Under the pieces are notes generated by a model. That model was not told the origin of the DNA. It made no database searches and saw only the letters and a program-made list of their open reading frames with translations. The position numbers and the translations under genes are program-made. Shown here piece by piece: positions 29,715-36,247 of a stretch of DNA of 39,971 nt; position 1 is the stretch's first letter, and each line of letters starts with the position of its first letter. Source of the DNA: a virus; the IMG/VR virus record IMGVR_UViG_3300050821_009242, positions 1 through 39,971 of that record; one strand, 5' to 3'.

Positions 29715-31400
29715 GTGACGCTCGCCAGCCAATCCGCAGGGTCGGTCAATTTTTACGGCACACTGGCCGCGCTCAACGCCGCGTACCCGGCCGCCGTGTG
29801 GGACGGTTTCGATGCTGTCACGAGCGATGTTGGCCCTGTGTGGTCAATCGGTGGAGTTTGGTCAGTAGCGGCTGGTCTGCCAAGTTCATATACGCCGCCA
29901 TTCCCAGGATCAGTACCTACGACGGTAACAAAAAAGCTCGCGCAAACGGTGAGCGTGCTGGACTTCGGGGCAGATCCTACGGGCGTGGCGGATAGTACTA
30001 ATGCGTTCAATCTTGCTGTAGCCAATTGCAGTCCAGCCACACCATTCACTGGAAGCACTATTGCGGTTGGTGCTGCTGGAGATGTGTTTGTTGGTCCTGG
30101 TACGTGGCTGATTACGTCACAGATCAATACCAATGGCGCGACGATCACATGGACGCTTGCCGATGGCGCGATCATCACCCCATCTAGTAGCTACGCTCTT
30201 TTGAACGGTCGTATCCTTCGCTCAGGCAAGCAGGACACACAGTTCACCAACGGTATTTTCTATAACGCCACTGGTTTCTCGACGCGCAACAACGTGCCGA
30301 TAGATTCGCCGCCTGCGGTAATGGGTTTCTTGACGCCATCGCAGATCTCTGCTTATCCGACCTGCGACAGTGTTGCATGCTACGCGGACAACACGGCAGT
30401 TCCACCGCTCGCGATTATTGCGGCATCCGGCACCACCTACACAACTACGACTATTGCTTTCACGAGCGCGCTGTCCGCGACGATCTTAGGTCAATTGCGC
30501 GTCGGCATGATCGTGCAGACGACGAACAATCCGGTTTCGTTTTATTCAGGCTTCGTGACGGCATGGGACCCAGCAGGTTTATCGATCACGGTCTCAGGCT
30601 GGTTTCAGCAAGGGAACGCCGCCGCTGGACAGACACCGCCTAACGGTAACGGCGCATGGGTGAGCCCGATCACCAAGATTTTTGCCTACAACGGCAACGT
30701 CACGCTGCGTAATGGCACTGGATACGCGGCGCAGGCAGCCGGCTTTGAGATGGGCTGCTTAAACAATAATGCGGCTCAAGGATCACTCGGAACACTGCCT
30801 ACGGTGTGGGGGTACGACTGCGTTAACTTAGGGACATTTGGTTGCGATACAGCATATATAGCTCGCCACAATAGTGTTGGATTCTTCGCAGGATTTCAGC
30901 TTTCAGGCGTTAATAACGCTGGCGTGACAGTGCAGGGTTTTTTCGATCAGACCGTATACGGTAACGCTGTTACGAATGCAGGCATTGGATTTTTGAGCGC
31001 TGGCGCGACCGCTTCAGGAACAGCAATAACCAATGTTCGTCATTTTCAGGCTAGTAATACTACGCTTGGCGGTGGTGGATCGACGATAGGTACGCAAGTA
31101 GGTTTTCAGTGTCAGGCACTCTCTGGAGCCACAAATAACTACGGTTTCTTATCGGCAATGGCATCTGGCGCCAACAATGTGGCTTTTTATGCGCAAGGTA
31201 CGGCAGTTTCTATTTTCGGTGGAGTGGTCAACTTTCAAGGCGTAGCAGCGGCTGTTAGTTCAGGGTTAGGATTTAGCGGCCAACAGCAAACAACTGTAGG
31301 CGCTACCGGAGCTGCTAGTGTACTTCCGGCAAATCCATTGGGATACATAATCGCCTTTGTTGGTGCTACGAAGGTAGCTATTCCTTACTACAACGGATAA
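29715..31400 (+). CDS. Tailspike with pectate-lyase-like beta-helix
   Basis: The protein has 561 residues with a GTG start. After an N-terminal attachment region of ~75 residues, the segment VLDFGADPTGVADSTNAF is the classic opening of the Pectate_lyase_3 beta-helix in tailspikes. The body is Gly/Asn/Thr-rich with repeating short beta turns. It probably binds or cleaves surface polysaccharide. Its DNA, particularly from 30800 on, is richer in A/T than the head genes, suggesting an exchanged receptor module. Confidence 0.85.
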   Translation: MTLASQSAGSVNFYGTLAALNAAYPAAVWDGFDAVTSDVGPVWSIGGVWSVAAGLPSSYTPPFPGSVPTTVTKKLAQTVSVLDFGADPTGVADSTNAFNLAVANCSPATPFTGSTIAVGAAGDVFVGPGTWLITSQINTNGATITWTLADGAIITPSSSYALLNGRILRSGKQDTQFTNGIFYNATGFSTRNNVPIDSPPAVMGFLTPSQISAYPTCDSVACYADNTAVPPLAIIAASGTTYTTTTIAFTSALSATILGQLRVGMIVQTTNNPVSFYSGFVTAWDPAGLSITVSGWFQQGNAAAGQTPPNGNGAWVSPITKIFAYNGNVTLRNGTGYAAQAAGFEMGCLNNNAAQGSLGTLPTVWGYDCVNLGTFGCDTAYIARHNSVGFFAGFQLSGVNNAGVTVQGFFDQTVYGNAVTNAGIGFLSAGATASGTAITNVRHFQASNTTLGGGGSTIGTQVGFQCQALSGATNNYGFLSAMASGANNVAFYAQGTAVSIFGGVVNFQGVAAAVSSGLGFSGQQQTTVGATGAASVLPANPLGYIIAFVGATKVAIPYYNG

Positions 31401-31404
31401 CCAA

Positions 31405-31599
31405 ATGAACGTCATTGAAGTAGATGCCCGTATCAACATGCTCACTGAGCAACGCAACTCAGCCTTAAATCATGCTGTGTTGCTGGCGGGACAAGTAGCG
31501 ATGCTGCAGGCGGAACTTACAGGACTAAAATCGCAAAAGACAAATCCGCCGCCGACCGAAGGCAACGTGCCGCTGCACATCGTGCCGCCAGCAGCATGA
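31405..31599 (+). CDS. Small coiled-coil protein after the tailspike, 64 residues
   Basis: A heptad-like helix (EVDARINMLTEQRNSALNHA, then LLAGQVAMLQAELTGLK) is followed by a Pro-rich tail. Small coiled-coil proteins directly after fibre genes can act as assembly factors or trimerisation partners. The stop overlaps the next tiny ATG as ATGA. Confidence 0.72.
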   Translation: MNVIEVDARINMLTEQRNSALNHAVLLAGQVAMLQAELTGLKSQKTNPPPTEGNVPLHIVPPAA

Positions 31600-31685
31600 A
31601 TAAACCCACCGTAACGTGGCCCTATATCGCAGCGATAATCTGCTTCGTAGTAGTCGCAATATTTGGCCTATTGGTTGGGCCATGA
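31596..31685 (+). CDS. Tiny membrane protein, 29 residues
   Basis: MNKPTVTWPYIAAIICFVVV followed by AIFGLLVGP is a single transmembrane helix. The ATG overlaps the upstream stop as ATGA and its stop overlaps another ATG. It opens the membrane-protein-rich lysis region; function unknown. Confidence 0.62.
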   Translation: MNKPTVTWPYIAAIICFVVVAIFGLLVGP

Positions 31686-31723
31686 GCTTCCACTACCTCA
31701 CCGAAGACGGCAGCGGGGCGTGA
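31682..31723 (+). CDS. Tiny peptide MSFHYLTEDGSGA (doubtful)
   Basis: A 13-codon reading coupled as ATGA to the 29-residue membrane gene. The LTEDGSG core resembles short phage peptides of the EDGSG type found after tail genes, so it may be a shortened member. Nothing else supports translation. Confidence 0.35.
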   Translation: MSFHYLTEDGSGA

Positions 31724-31760
31724 TATTGTCTACCAGGATTGACTACATGGACGGATCAAA

Positions 31761-32036
31761 ATGTCAGACGCATCCAGACAAGTAAGCCATGACGGTAAGG
31801 CTGAGGAAATCGTCGCCTTGGTGAACTTCTACGAAAACCTGCAGGAGAAAATGCGCGGACTTGGCAATCACGCGGTGTTCAACGGCTCGACCAAGATTAT
31901 TACCTGGATGCTAGGTATCAACGCCGTCTTAGTCGCCGCCGCCATAACTGGCGGTATTGGATTCGCGATGGCCACGAGCGGGCGCTTGTCATCGCTTGAG
32001 GCAAAGGTGGAGATCGTAATGCTGAGGGGCAAGTGA
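31761..32036 (+). CDS. Single-pass membrane protein, 91 residues
   Basis: A polar, helical N-terminal half (GKAEEIVALVNFYENLQEKM) is followed by one transmembrane segment (TWMLGINAVLVAAAITGGIG) and a short helical tail. Together with several neighbours it forms a cluster of membrane proteins before and after the endolysin; any of them could be a holin or antiholin. The stop is coupled to the next gene as GTGA. Confidence 0.72.
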   Translation: MSDASRQVSHDGKAEEIVALVNFYENLQEKMRGLGNHAVFNGSTKIITWMLGINAVLVAAAITGGIGFAMATSGRLSSLEAKVEIVMLRGK

Positions 32037-32341
32037 TGGCGACGCAGGACATCAAGGACGAATCTATTTATAACCCCAGCGGCACGGTGAATACCGCGAA
32101 AGCCGAAATACACGATAAGTCTAAGGGCTGGATCATCGCGGCTTTCATATCGTTAAATCTATTGGGTACGGTTTTCATGTTCATCGAGTGGCGCGATGCT
32201 GCGATGGAGTCGCGCTTGAAACAGTACAACCTAGATTGGTTCAAGACTCACGAATTCTCGGACCTTAACGGTAAGGTACAGGTACAGGATCGAATGATCC
32301 TCGCGCTACAAGTCGGTCAAGTGTGCAAAAAGGAGAGATGA
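32033..32341 (+). CDS. Single-pass membrane protein, 102 residues
   Basis: GTG 32033 overlaps the upstream stop; ATG 32036 is the next codon. A transmembrane segment lies near residues 32-52 (GWIIAAFISLNLLGTVFMFI). A periplasmic-type tail follows (ESRLKQYNLDWFKTHEFSDL) with helix at the end. It precedes the endolysin genes by one short gene, so a lysis accessory role is possible. No family recognised. Confidence 0.72.
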   Translation: MMATQDIKDESIYNPSGTVNTAKAEIHDKSKGWIIAAFISLNLLGTVFMFIEWRDAAMESRLKQYNLDWFKTHEFSDLNGKVQVQDRMILALQVGQVCKKER

Positions 32342-32342
32342 T

Positions 32343-32540
32343 ATGGGCGGCACGGTAATCATCGTGGGCGATAAGCCACTAGTCGATACGATCGAAGCGA
32401 ACCTAAACAAAGTGGCCGTATTCAGGCGTCAGCGGGCGACGGCTATCATTGCAGAATACAAGGCCAACGAGAACAGCATCACGCGCGACGATCAGCAATT
32501 CCTGTTGCGCTGTGCGGCTGATATTGTCGATAACGGATGA
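32343..32540 (+). CDS. Small hypothetical protein, 65 residues
   Basis: A strong AAAGGAG site precedes the ATG. An N-terminal strand (GGTVIIVGDKPLVDTIE) is followed by helices (NKVAVFRRQRATAIIAEYKA). It overlaps the endolysin start by 4 bp (ATGA), so both are co-translated. No function assigned. Confidence 0.75.
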   Translation: MGGTVIIVGDKPLVDTIEANLNKVAVFRRQRATAIIAEYKANENSITRDDQQFLLRCAADIVDNG

Positions 32541-32947
32541 GCGCGACAGATCTAGCCAAGCAGTTCGAGGGCTGCCGGTTAGAGGCGTATCAGGATATCG
32601 CTGGCGTCTGGACGATCGGTTACGGCCATACAGGCAAGGACGTGCACGAAGGCTTGGTATGGACACAGGAGCAGGCTGATGACGCGCTGTTGCACGACGT
32701 GAATGCAGCTAGAGCACTCCTAGAGATGTATAGCCCAGGGCTCACCAATGGCCGTTTGGATGCGCTGACTGATTTTGTTTTCAACTTAGGCATAGGCAAC
32801 TACCGCACTAGCACGCTTTGCAAGATGGTCAACGCGGACGATTGGGAAGGCGTAAAGTCGCAGCTACTTTTGTGGGATCACTCAAACGGCAAGGTGATTC
32901 CAGGATTACTCGCTCGCAGGGAGGCTGAAGCCGCTCTGATGGGTTAA
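32537..32947 (+). CDS. GH24 endolysin (T4-type lysozyme)
   Basis: The protein has 136 residues. The catalytic triad of T4 lysozyme is present with the same numbering: E11 (KQFEGCRLEAY), D20 (QDIAGVW) and T26 (WTIGYGHTGK). The C-terminal half (ALTDFVFNLGIGNYRTSTL, IPGLLARREAEAALM) matches the family. It cleaves peptidoglycan glycan strands. There is no signal peptide or SAR segment, so it depends on a holin for release. The gene is coupled to its upstream neighbour by ATGA. Confidence 0.94.
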   Translation: MSATDLAKQFEGCRLEAYQDIAGVWTIGYGHTGKDVHEGLVWTQEQADDALLHDVNAARALLEMYSPGLTNGRLDALTDFVFNLGIGNYRTSTLCKMVNADDWEGVKSQLLLWDHSNGKVIPGLLARREAEAALMG

Positions 32948-32957
32948 GGAGACATCC

Positions 32958-33143
32958 ATGCATACCCTGATTGTATTATTTATCATTGTTGCAGCTTTCG
33001 CTCTTGTGTACTGGGGCATGACCAGCCTACCCCTGCCGCCTGTCGTGCGGACTGTCATCATCGTTGTTATGGGTCTGATTGCTCTCGTGTTCATTTACAA
33101 CATGTTTGCAGGCGGTGGAATGAACTTCAATTTCCCAAGATGA
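32958..33143 (+). CDS. Two-helix membrane protein, holin candidate
   Basis: The 61-residue protein follows the endolysin by 10 bp with an AAGGAG site. Two transmembrane helices (LIVLFIIVAAFALVYWGM and VVRTVIIVVMGLIALVFIYN) are joined by a short Pro-rich turn (SLPLPPV). Size, topology and position suit a class II holin or a pinholin-like protein. Other membrane proteins in this cluster are competing candidates. Confidence 0.68.
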   Translation: MHTLIVLFIIVAAFALVYWGMTSLPLPPVVRTVIIVVMGLIALVFIYNMFAGGGMNFNFPR

Positions 33144-33145
33144 AA

Positions 33146-33643
33146 CTACAGCGTTCCATATTTATGGAGGGTTCGTTTAGCTACGAGATAAGCTTCATGC
33201 GCCTCTTCTGCGGTTTCAAAAATACCGAGATATTTGCTCATAGAGTTGAAGCCTATTTGCGCAACATATTTCGATCTCAATTTAGTGACGCCGAGAAGAC
33301 CTGTGGAAATATTGTCACGCCTAGCTTTTTTGAGATTCTGAGATTGCGCTCCTTGCGGTATATCTCTCAGATTAACGAACCTATCGTTACCGCGATTACC
33401 GTCAATATGATCAATAGTGTATTTAGGATTTTTTCCGGTAACGTAGAGCCATGCAAGTCTGTGTCCGAAATGGTATACCCCCAACAGCATTATTTGCCGA
33501 TATCCATCAGGCCTAACACATCCAGCTACTTCTCCAACCTTTACTCTATTGCTAGTCTGAATTCGACGCAGGAATATTCCTGTTTTAGGATCATAGGAAA
33601 GTTCTTCCTTCAATCGTTCAAGAGTAAGATCTTGTTTAGCCAT
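33146..33643 (-). CDS. HNH homing endonuclease with AP2-like domain
   Basis: The protein has 165 residues. The start at 33643 (MAKQDLTLERLKEELSYDPK) has a GAGG site; longer readings lack one. The HNH part is NPKYTIDHIDGNRGNDRFVNLR, here split as KYTIDHIDG and NDRFVNLRD. The C-terminal half (GVTKLRSKYVAQI, YLGIFETAEEAHEAYLVAKR) is the AP2 DNA-binding pattern of phage homing enzymes. It is antisense to the whole lysis operon and its DNA is visibly A/T-rich, so it is probably a mobile insertion. Confidence 0.92.
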   Translation of the reverse strand: MAKQDLTLERLKEELSYDPKTGIFLRRIQTSNRVKVGEVAGCVRPDGYRQIMLLGVYHFGHRLAWLYVTGKNPKYTIDHIDGNRGNDRFVNLRDIPQGAQSQNLKKARRDNISTGLLGVTKLRSKYVAQIGFNSMSKYLGIFETAEEAHEAYLVAKRTLHKYGTL

Positions 33644-33672
33644 GACGCGGTAACCTCGCTGATTGGTGAGAG

Positions 33673-33701
33673 GCCCGCACGCGATTACAGTCGCTGCGGG
33701 C
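33673..33701 (+). terminator. Hairpin, possible terminator near the homing gene
   Basis: GCCCGCA (33673-33679) pairs with TGCGGGC (33695-33701). An inner GCGA/TCGC stem extends it, with a single bulged C. TTCGTTATT follows on the plus strand, a weak U-tract. On the minus strand it lies in the leader of the homing endonuclease gene. Confidence 0.5.
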
Positions 33702-33726
33702 TTCGTTATTCTAGCACGCATCTTAG

Positions 33727-34095
33727 ATGACAGATACCGCTATCAGTCTTCGCGAATACGTAGATACACGCTTTCACGATCAGGAGAAGGCAGTATCTAC
33801 CGCATTGGCGGCTCAGAAAGAGGCTGTGGCTGCTGCGTTGGCGGCTGCTGATCGTGCGGTAACCAAGGCTGAGATTGCGGCAACTGCTAAGTTTGAATCG
33901 GTGAATGAATTTAGGGGCACTTTGGACGATAACGCGCGCTTGCTTATGCCAAGGGCGGAAGTTGGGCAGATCGTCAAGGCACTAGAGGAGAAGATAGCGG
34001 AACTTCAAAAGATAGTCTGGATCGGCTTAGGGATCGTGCTTGCGTTCCAGTTCTTTATAGGGATGGCGGTGATGTTTCTAAAGGGCAAGTCGTGA
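33727..34095 (+). CDS. Coiled-coil protein with C-terminal membrane anchor, 122 residues
   Basis: A long Ala/Lys/Glu helix (KAVSTALAAQKEAVAAALAA) and the segment KFESVNEFRGTLDDNARLLM precede a second helix and one C-terminal transmembrane segment (IVWIGLGIVLAFQFFIGMAV). Proteins of this build are frequent in phage lysis cassettes and in some cases are annotated as holin-like. It is coupled to the next gene as GTGA. Confidence 0.75.
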   Translation: MTDTAISLREYVDTRFHDQEKAVSTALAAQKEAVAAALAAADRAVTKAEIAATAKFESVNEFRGTLDDNARLLMPRAEVGQIVKALEEKIAELQKIVWIGLGIVLAFQFFIGMAVMFLKGKS

Positions 34096-34451
34096 AACAC
34101 GAATGGGTGATGATGGCCATTCTGGCTTTCGCCATCCTAGCCATTCTGTGGGTCTTAGAGCGGCGTAACAAAAGCGCAACTAGCAAGATACATCTCGATG
34201 ATTTGCTCATAGGAACTGATGGTAAGGCCTCCAAAGCCGCGTTTGTCATGGGTGGAAGCTTCATCGTGACCAGTTGGATTGTGATCTTCCAGACCTTGAA
34301 TAAAACGCTGTCAGACTTGACATTCGCGGCGTATATTGGGGCGTGGGTAGTACCAGCGGTAACCGCATTAATCAAGGGACCATCGCCTAATGCCACTAGT
34401 GAAACGACAATTACCAGTCGGACAGTAACTCCACCAGAGGAAAAGCCATGA
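34092..34451 (+). CDS. Multi-pass membrane protein, holin candidate, 119 residues
   Basis: The GTG start overlaps the upstream stop. Three hydrophobic segments lie at about residues 6-24 (VMMAILAFAILAILWVL), 48-68 (KAAFVMGGSFIVTSWIVIF) and 74-94 (SDLTFAAYIGAWVVPAVTAL), followed by a polar Thr/Pro-rich tail. Topology with three helices fits class I holins; sequence around the second and third helices resembles small phage membrane proteins of unknown function. Along with 32958-33143 it is the best holin candidate. Confidence 0.7.
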   Translation: MKHEWVMMAILAFAILAILWVLERRNKSATSKIHLDDLLIGTDGKASKAAFVMGGSFIVTSWIVIFQTLNKTLSDLTFAAYIGAWVVPAVTALIKGPSPNATSETTITSRTVTPPEEKP

Positions 34452-34594
34452 CGGGATTCATCTGTTTTCTAGTCGGTCTCGCCGTAGGGGCAGGTGGTGT
34501 GTGGTATCTGACGCATAAGAAGCTCGCGCAGGACATCGCCTCGAAAGTTACCGCTGATGCATCCGCAGTCAAAGCCGACGTGAAGAAATTGTGA
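34448..34594 (+). CDS. Small membrane-anchored protein, 48 residues
   Basis: The ATG overlaps the upstream stop as ATGA. An N-terminal transmembrane helix (MTGFICFLVGLAVGAGGVWY) is followed by a Lys/Ala/Asp helix (HKKLAQDIASKVTADASAVK). It resembles a short membrane-tethered coiled coil and could be a lysis accessory. Function unknown. Confidence 0.7.
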   Translation: MTGFICFLVGLAVGAGGVWYLTHKKLAQDIASKVTADASAVKADVKKL

Positions 34595-34613
34595 CATCAC
34601 TATTGGAGACAAC

Positions 34614-34883
34614 ATGAGTTATTCATTTTCAGTGAAAGGCGCCACGAAGGCGGAAGTGATCGATTTGGCAAGCAAGCAATTCGATGATGTCGAGAAAAAT
34701 CAGCCTGCCCACAAAGCAGACATGCCAGCGGCCCGTACTGCGCTCGCAGCGTTCATCGACTTGCTGGTTGACGATTCGGCGCAAGACTGCGGCGCCTCCG
34801 TCAGCGGCTACCTTTCGTGGAACGATAAGGGTACCTATCAGTCCGCCGTCAACATCAGCACCGGCCTTCAACCGCGCAAGTGA
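34614..34883 (+). CDS. Hypothetical protein in lysis operon, 89 residues
   Basis: A GGAG site precedes the ATG. The alpha/beta sequence (MSYSFSVKGATKAEVIDLAS) has a helical middle (MPAARTALAAFIDLLVDD), then a beta end (CGASVSGYLSWNDKGTYQSA). Proteins of this pattern recur in phage accessory regions without a known role. The stop is coupled to the Rz gene as GTGA. Confidence 0.75.
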   Translation: MSYSFSVKGATKAEVIDLASKQFDDVEKNQPAHKADMPAARTALAAFIDLLVDDSAQDCGASVSGYLSWNDKGTYQSAVNISTGLQPRK

Positions 34884-35377
34884 CCGCAGAAATCAAAGCT
34901 ATCGCCATTGCCGCTGCGGTGCTCATCGTGGCACTTGGCGGCTATCTTGGGTTTCGACTCGCGTTCAATTCAGGCGTCACGGCTGGTAAGGCCGAAACCC
35001 AAATCCTATGGGACAACGACAAGGCCAAGATTCAATCGGTCGCTGATGCGGCGATAGCGGAAGCTACGAAGGAAAAAGAGGCGGCACTTGCCAACAATGA
35101 GGTCATTCAGAATGGATACCAAGCCCAACTATCTGCCGTCAACGCTAGCGCTGCTGAGTTTGCTAAGCGGCTGCGCGACGCAGAAACCCGTCTTGCAGCC
35201 AGTAGCCGTAACTTGCCCCAAGCCAATAGTGGACAGCCAGCTACTGCAACCAGCGCGCCGACAAGCGCTGACCAACTTGGAAAGTTGGCTCAACTCACTG
35301 CCGACCTACACGCCGAGTGTACTGCCAATGCCGACCAACTCGACAGTCTCAGCGGCCAAATAAAGCCGCAGTTGTGA
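34880..35377 (+). CDS. Rz: Rz-like inner-membrane spanin (i-spanin)
   Basis: The protein has 165 residues. One N-terminal transmembrane segment (IKAIAIAAAVLIVALGGYLG) is followed by a periplasmic coiled coil (AKIQSVADAAIAEATKEKEA, EFAKRLRDAETRLAASSRN) and a tail with one Cys. This is the Rz plan. The outer-membrane partner Rz1 is encoded entirely within this gene in another frame, as in lambda. The pair fuses inner and outer membranes in the last step of lysis of Gram-negative hosts. Confidence 0.88.
   Translation: MTAEIKAIAIAAAVLIVALGGYLGFRLAFNSGVTAGKAETQILWDNDKAKIQSVADAAIAEATKEKEAALANNEVIQNGYQAQLSAVNASAAEFAKRLRDAETRLAASSRNLPQANSGQPATATSAPTSADQLGKLAQLTADLHAECTANADQLDSLSGQIKPQL
35112..35363 (+). 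CDS. Rz1: Rz1-like outer-membrane lipoprotein spanin, nested in Rz
   Basis: The protein has 83 residues. ATG 35112 has a GAGG site. The short N-terminus leads into a signal-peptide core and a lipobox LSGC with C21 (TLALLSLLSGCATQ). The mature part is Pro/Gln-rich (PVLQPVAVTCPKPI). The gene lies wholly inside Rz in the +1 frame. A longer reading to 35088 would add residues before the signal peptide and is less likely. Confidence 0.88.
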   Translation: MDTKPNYLPSTLALLSLLSGCATQKPVLQPVAVTCPKPIVDSQLLQPARRQALTNLESWLNSLPTYTPSVLPMPTNSTVSAAK

Positions 35378-35628
35378 AGAAGACGTACATCTACAAGATT
35401 TTGCTGTTCATCGACATCTTCCTGTGCGCGATCGTATTCCGTGACCCGGACGTTACCATTAGCGCCGAGACCGGCCTTGCGATGCAGCGCGCTAACCCGC
35501 CGTGGTGGGCGAAGCGACTGAATCAGTTTTTGAACTTCTTCCACAAGGGCCACTGCGCGCAGGCGATCGACGATGATATCGTTCGCGCCGAAACCGCAAT
35601 TGCGTACCTAAAGACCAAACAGCCGTGA
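35374..35628 (+). CDS. Small membrane-associated protein, 84 residues
   Basis: GTG 35374 overlaps the Rz stop as GTGA, so the longer reading from 35317 is not used. An N-terminal hydrophobic segment (YKILLFIDIFLCAIVF) is followed by DPDVTISAETGLAMQ and an amphipathic half with KRLNQFLNFFHKGHCAQAID. It belongs to the end of the lysis operon. No family can be named. Confidence 0.72.
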   Translation: MKKTYIYKILLFIDIFLCAIVFRDPDVTISAETGLAMQRANPPWWAKRLNQFLNFFHKGHCAQAIDDDIVRAETAIAYLKTKQP

Positions 35629-35696
35629 AGTACCTCAAAGCCATTTATCTTATCCTGTTCAAGATGAAGGTCCAGGTACGTCGCGGCCCGCGCTGA
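35625..35696 (+). CDS. Tiny basic peptide, 23 residues
   Basis: The GTG start overlaps the upstream stop as GTGA. The product is MKYLKAIYLILFKMKVQVRR plus GPR: a short hydrophobic helix with a basic tail. Coupling is the only strong support; it could be a real membrane-active peptide or a fortuitous reading. Confidence 0.45.
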   Translation: MKYLKAIYLILFKMKVQVRRGPR

Positions 35697-35712
35697 TTGA
35701 ATTTGTCATCGG

Positions 35713-35731
35713 TTGGGAGTAATACTCTCAA
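35713..35731 (+). other. Hairpin in the gap after the lysis genes
   Basis: TTGGGAGT (35713-35720) pairs with ACTCTCAA (35724-35731), with one G-T pair and a 3-nt loop. No T-run follows on either strand. It may separate or stabilise transcripts; no convincing promoter is visible in this 72-bp gap. Confidence 0.4.
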
Positions 35732-35768
35732 CGCTCGAAACCACCGCACTTCCCAAAGGAATTTCGCA

Positions 35769-36095
35769 ATGTCCACCGCCACAGTCACACTGACCAAAAA
35801 CCCGACCGCGCCGCTGCCCGCGGCCAATGCCGCCTTTGCCAAAACCACGGTCACCGTGACCGACAGCGCAGGGACGGTGATCCCGCCGCAGGACTTGAAC
35901 GGCAAGGAAACCCCGCCGTGGACCGCTGTGTTCACGAACGTGGCCGCTGTGGCTGGCGCCACCGGTACGGTCACGGCGCAGGACTTCGATGTCAATGGGC
36001 TCGCGATCGGTGCTCCGGTGACCGCGACGTTTACCGAAATCGGCACGCCGCCCGTGTTCCCGCAGACAACGGCGATCACTGTCGCCATCAGCTGA
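35769..36095 (+). CDS. Ig-like beta-domain protein, 108 residues
   Basis: ATG 35769 has an AAAGGA site at good spacing, so the upstream extension to 35697 is dropped. The sequence is a regular beta-sandwich type (VTLTKNPTAPLPAANAAFAK, TVTVTDSAGTVIPPQDLNG, GTVTAQDFDVNGLAIGAPVT). Such domains decorate phage heads or tails and bind surface sugars weakly. It is followed at once by a coupled small gene and a glycoside hydrolase. Confidence 0.75.
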   Translation: MSTATVTLTKNPTAPLPAANAAFAKTTVTVTDSAGTVIPPQDLNGKETPPWTAVFTNVAAVAGATGTVTAQDFDVNGLAIGAPVTATFTEIGTPPVFPQTTAITVAIS

Positions 36096-36247
36096 TGGAC
36101 TGGGAGTCCGAGCGCGTCGAGGCGCTGCTGCGGCACATCAACCGGCAGCTTGAGCATGTAGTCGAGTTGCTCAAGTTGCTGGTGGCCAGCCAAGAGGCGC
36201 CCTCGTATCCGCAAACCACCGGCGTCGACGTGAAGATAGACCCTTGA
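36095..36247 (+). CDS. Small helical protein, 50 residues
   Basis: The ATG overlaps the upstream TGA by one base. One leucine-rich amphipathic helix (SERVEALLRHINRQLEHVVE, then LLKLLVASQ) is followed by a polar tail (TTGVDVKIDP). It overlaps the hydrolase start by 4 bp (TTGA). It may be a small coiled-coil linker or oligomerisation factor. Confidence 0.7.
   Translation: MDWESERVEALLRHINRQLEHVVELLKLLVASQEAPSYPQTTGVDVKIDP

Noticed and set aside
30377-30643. Plus-strand ORF of 88 codons inside the tailspike
   Set aside because: Out-of-frame shadow without ribosome site within a clear beta-helix gene.
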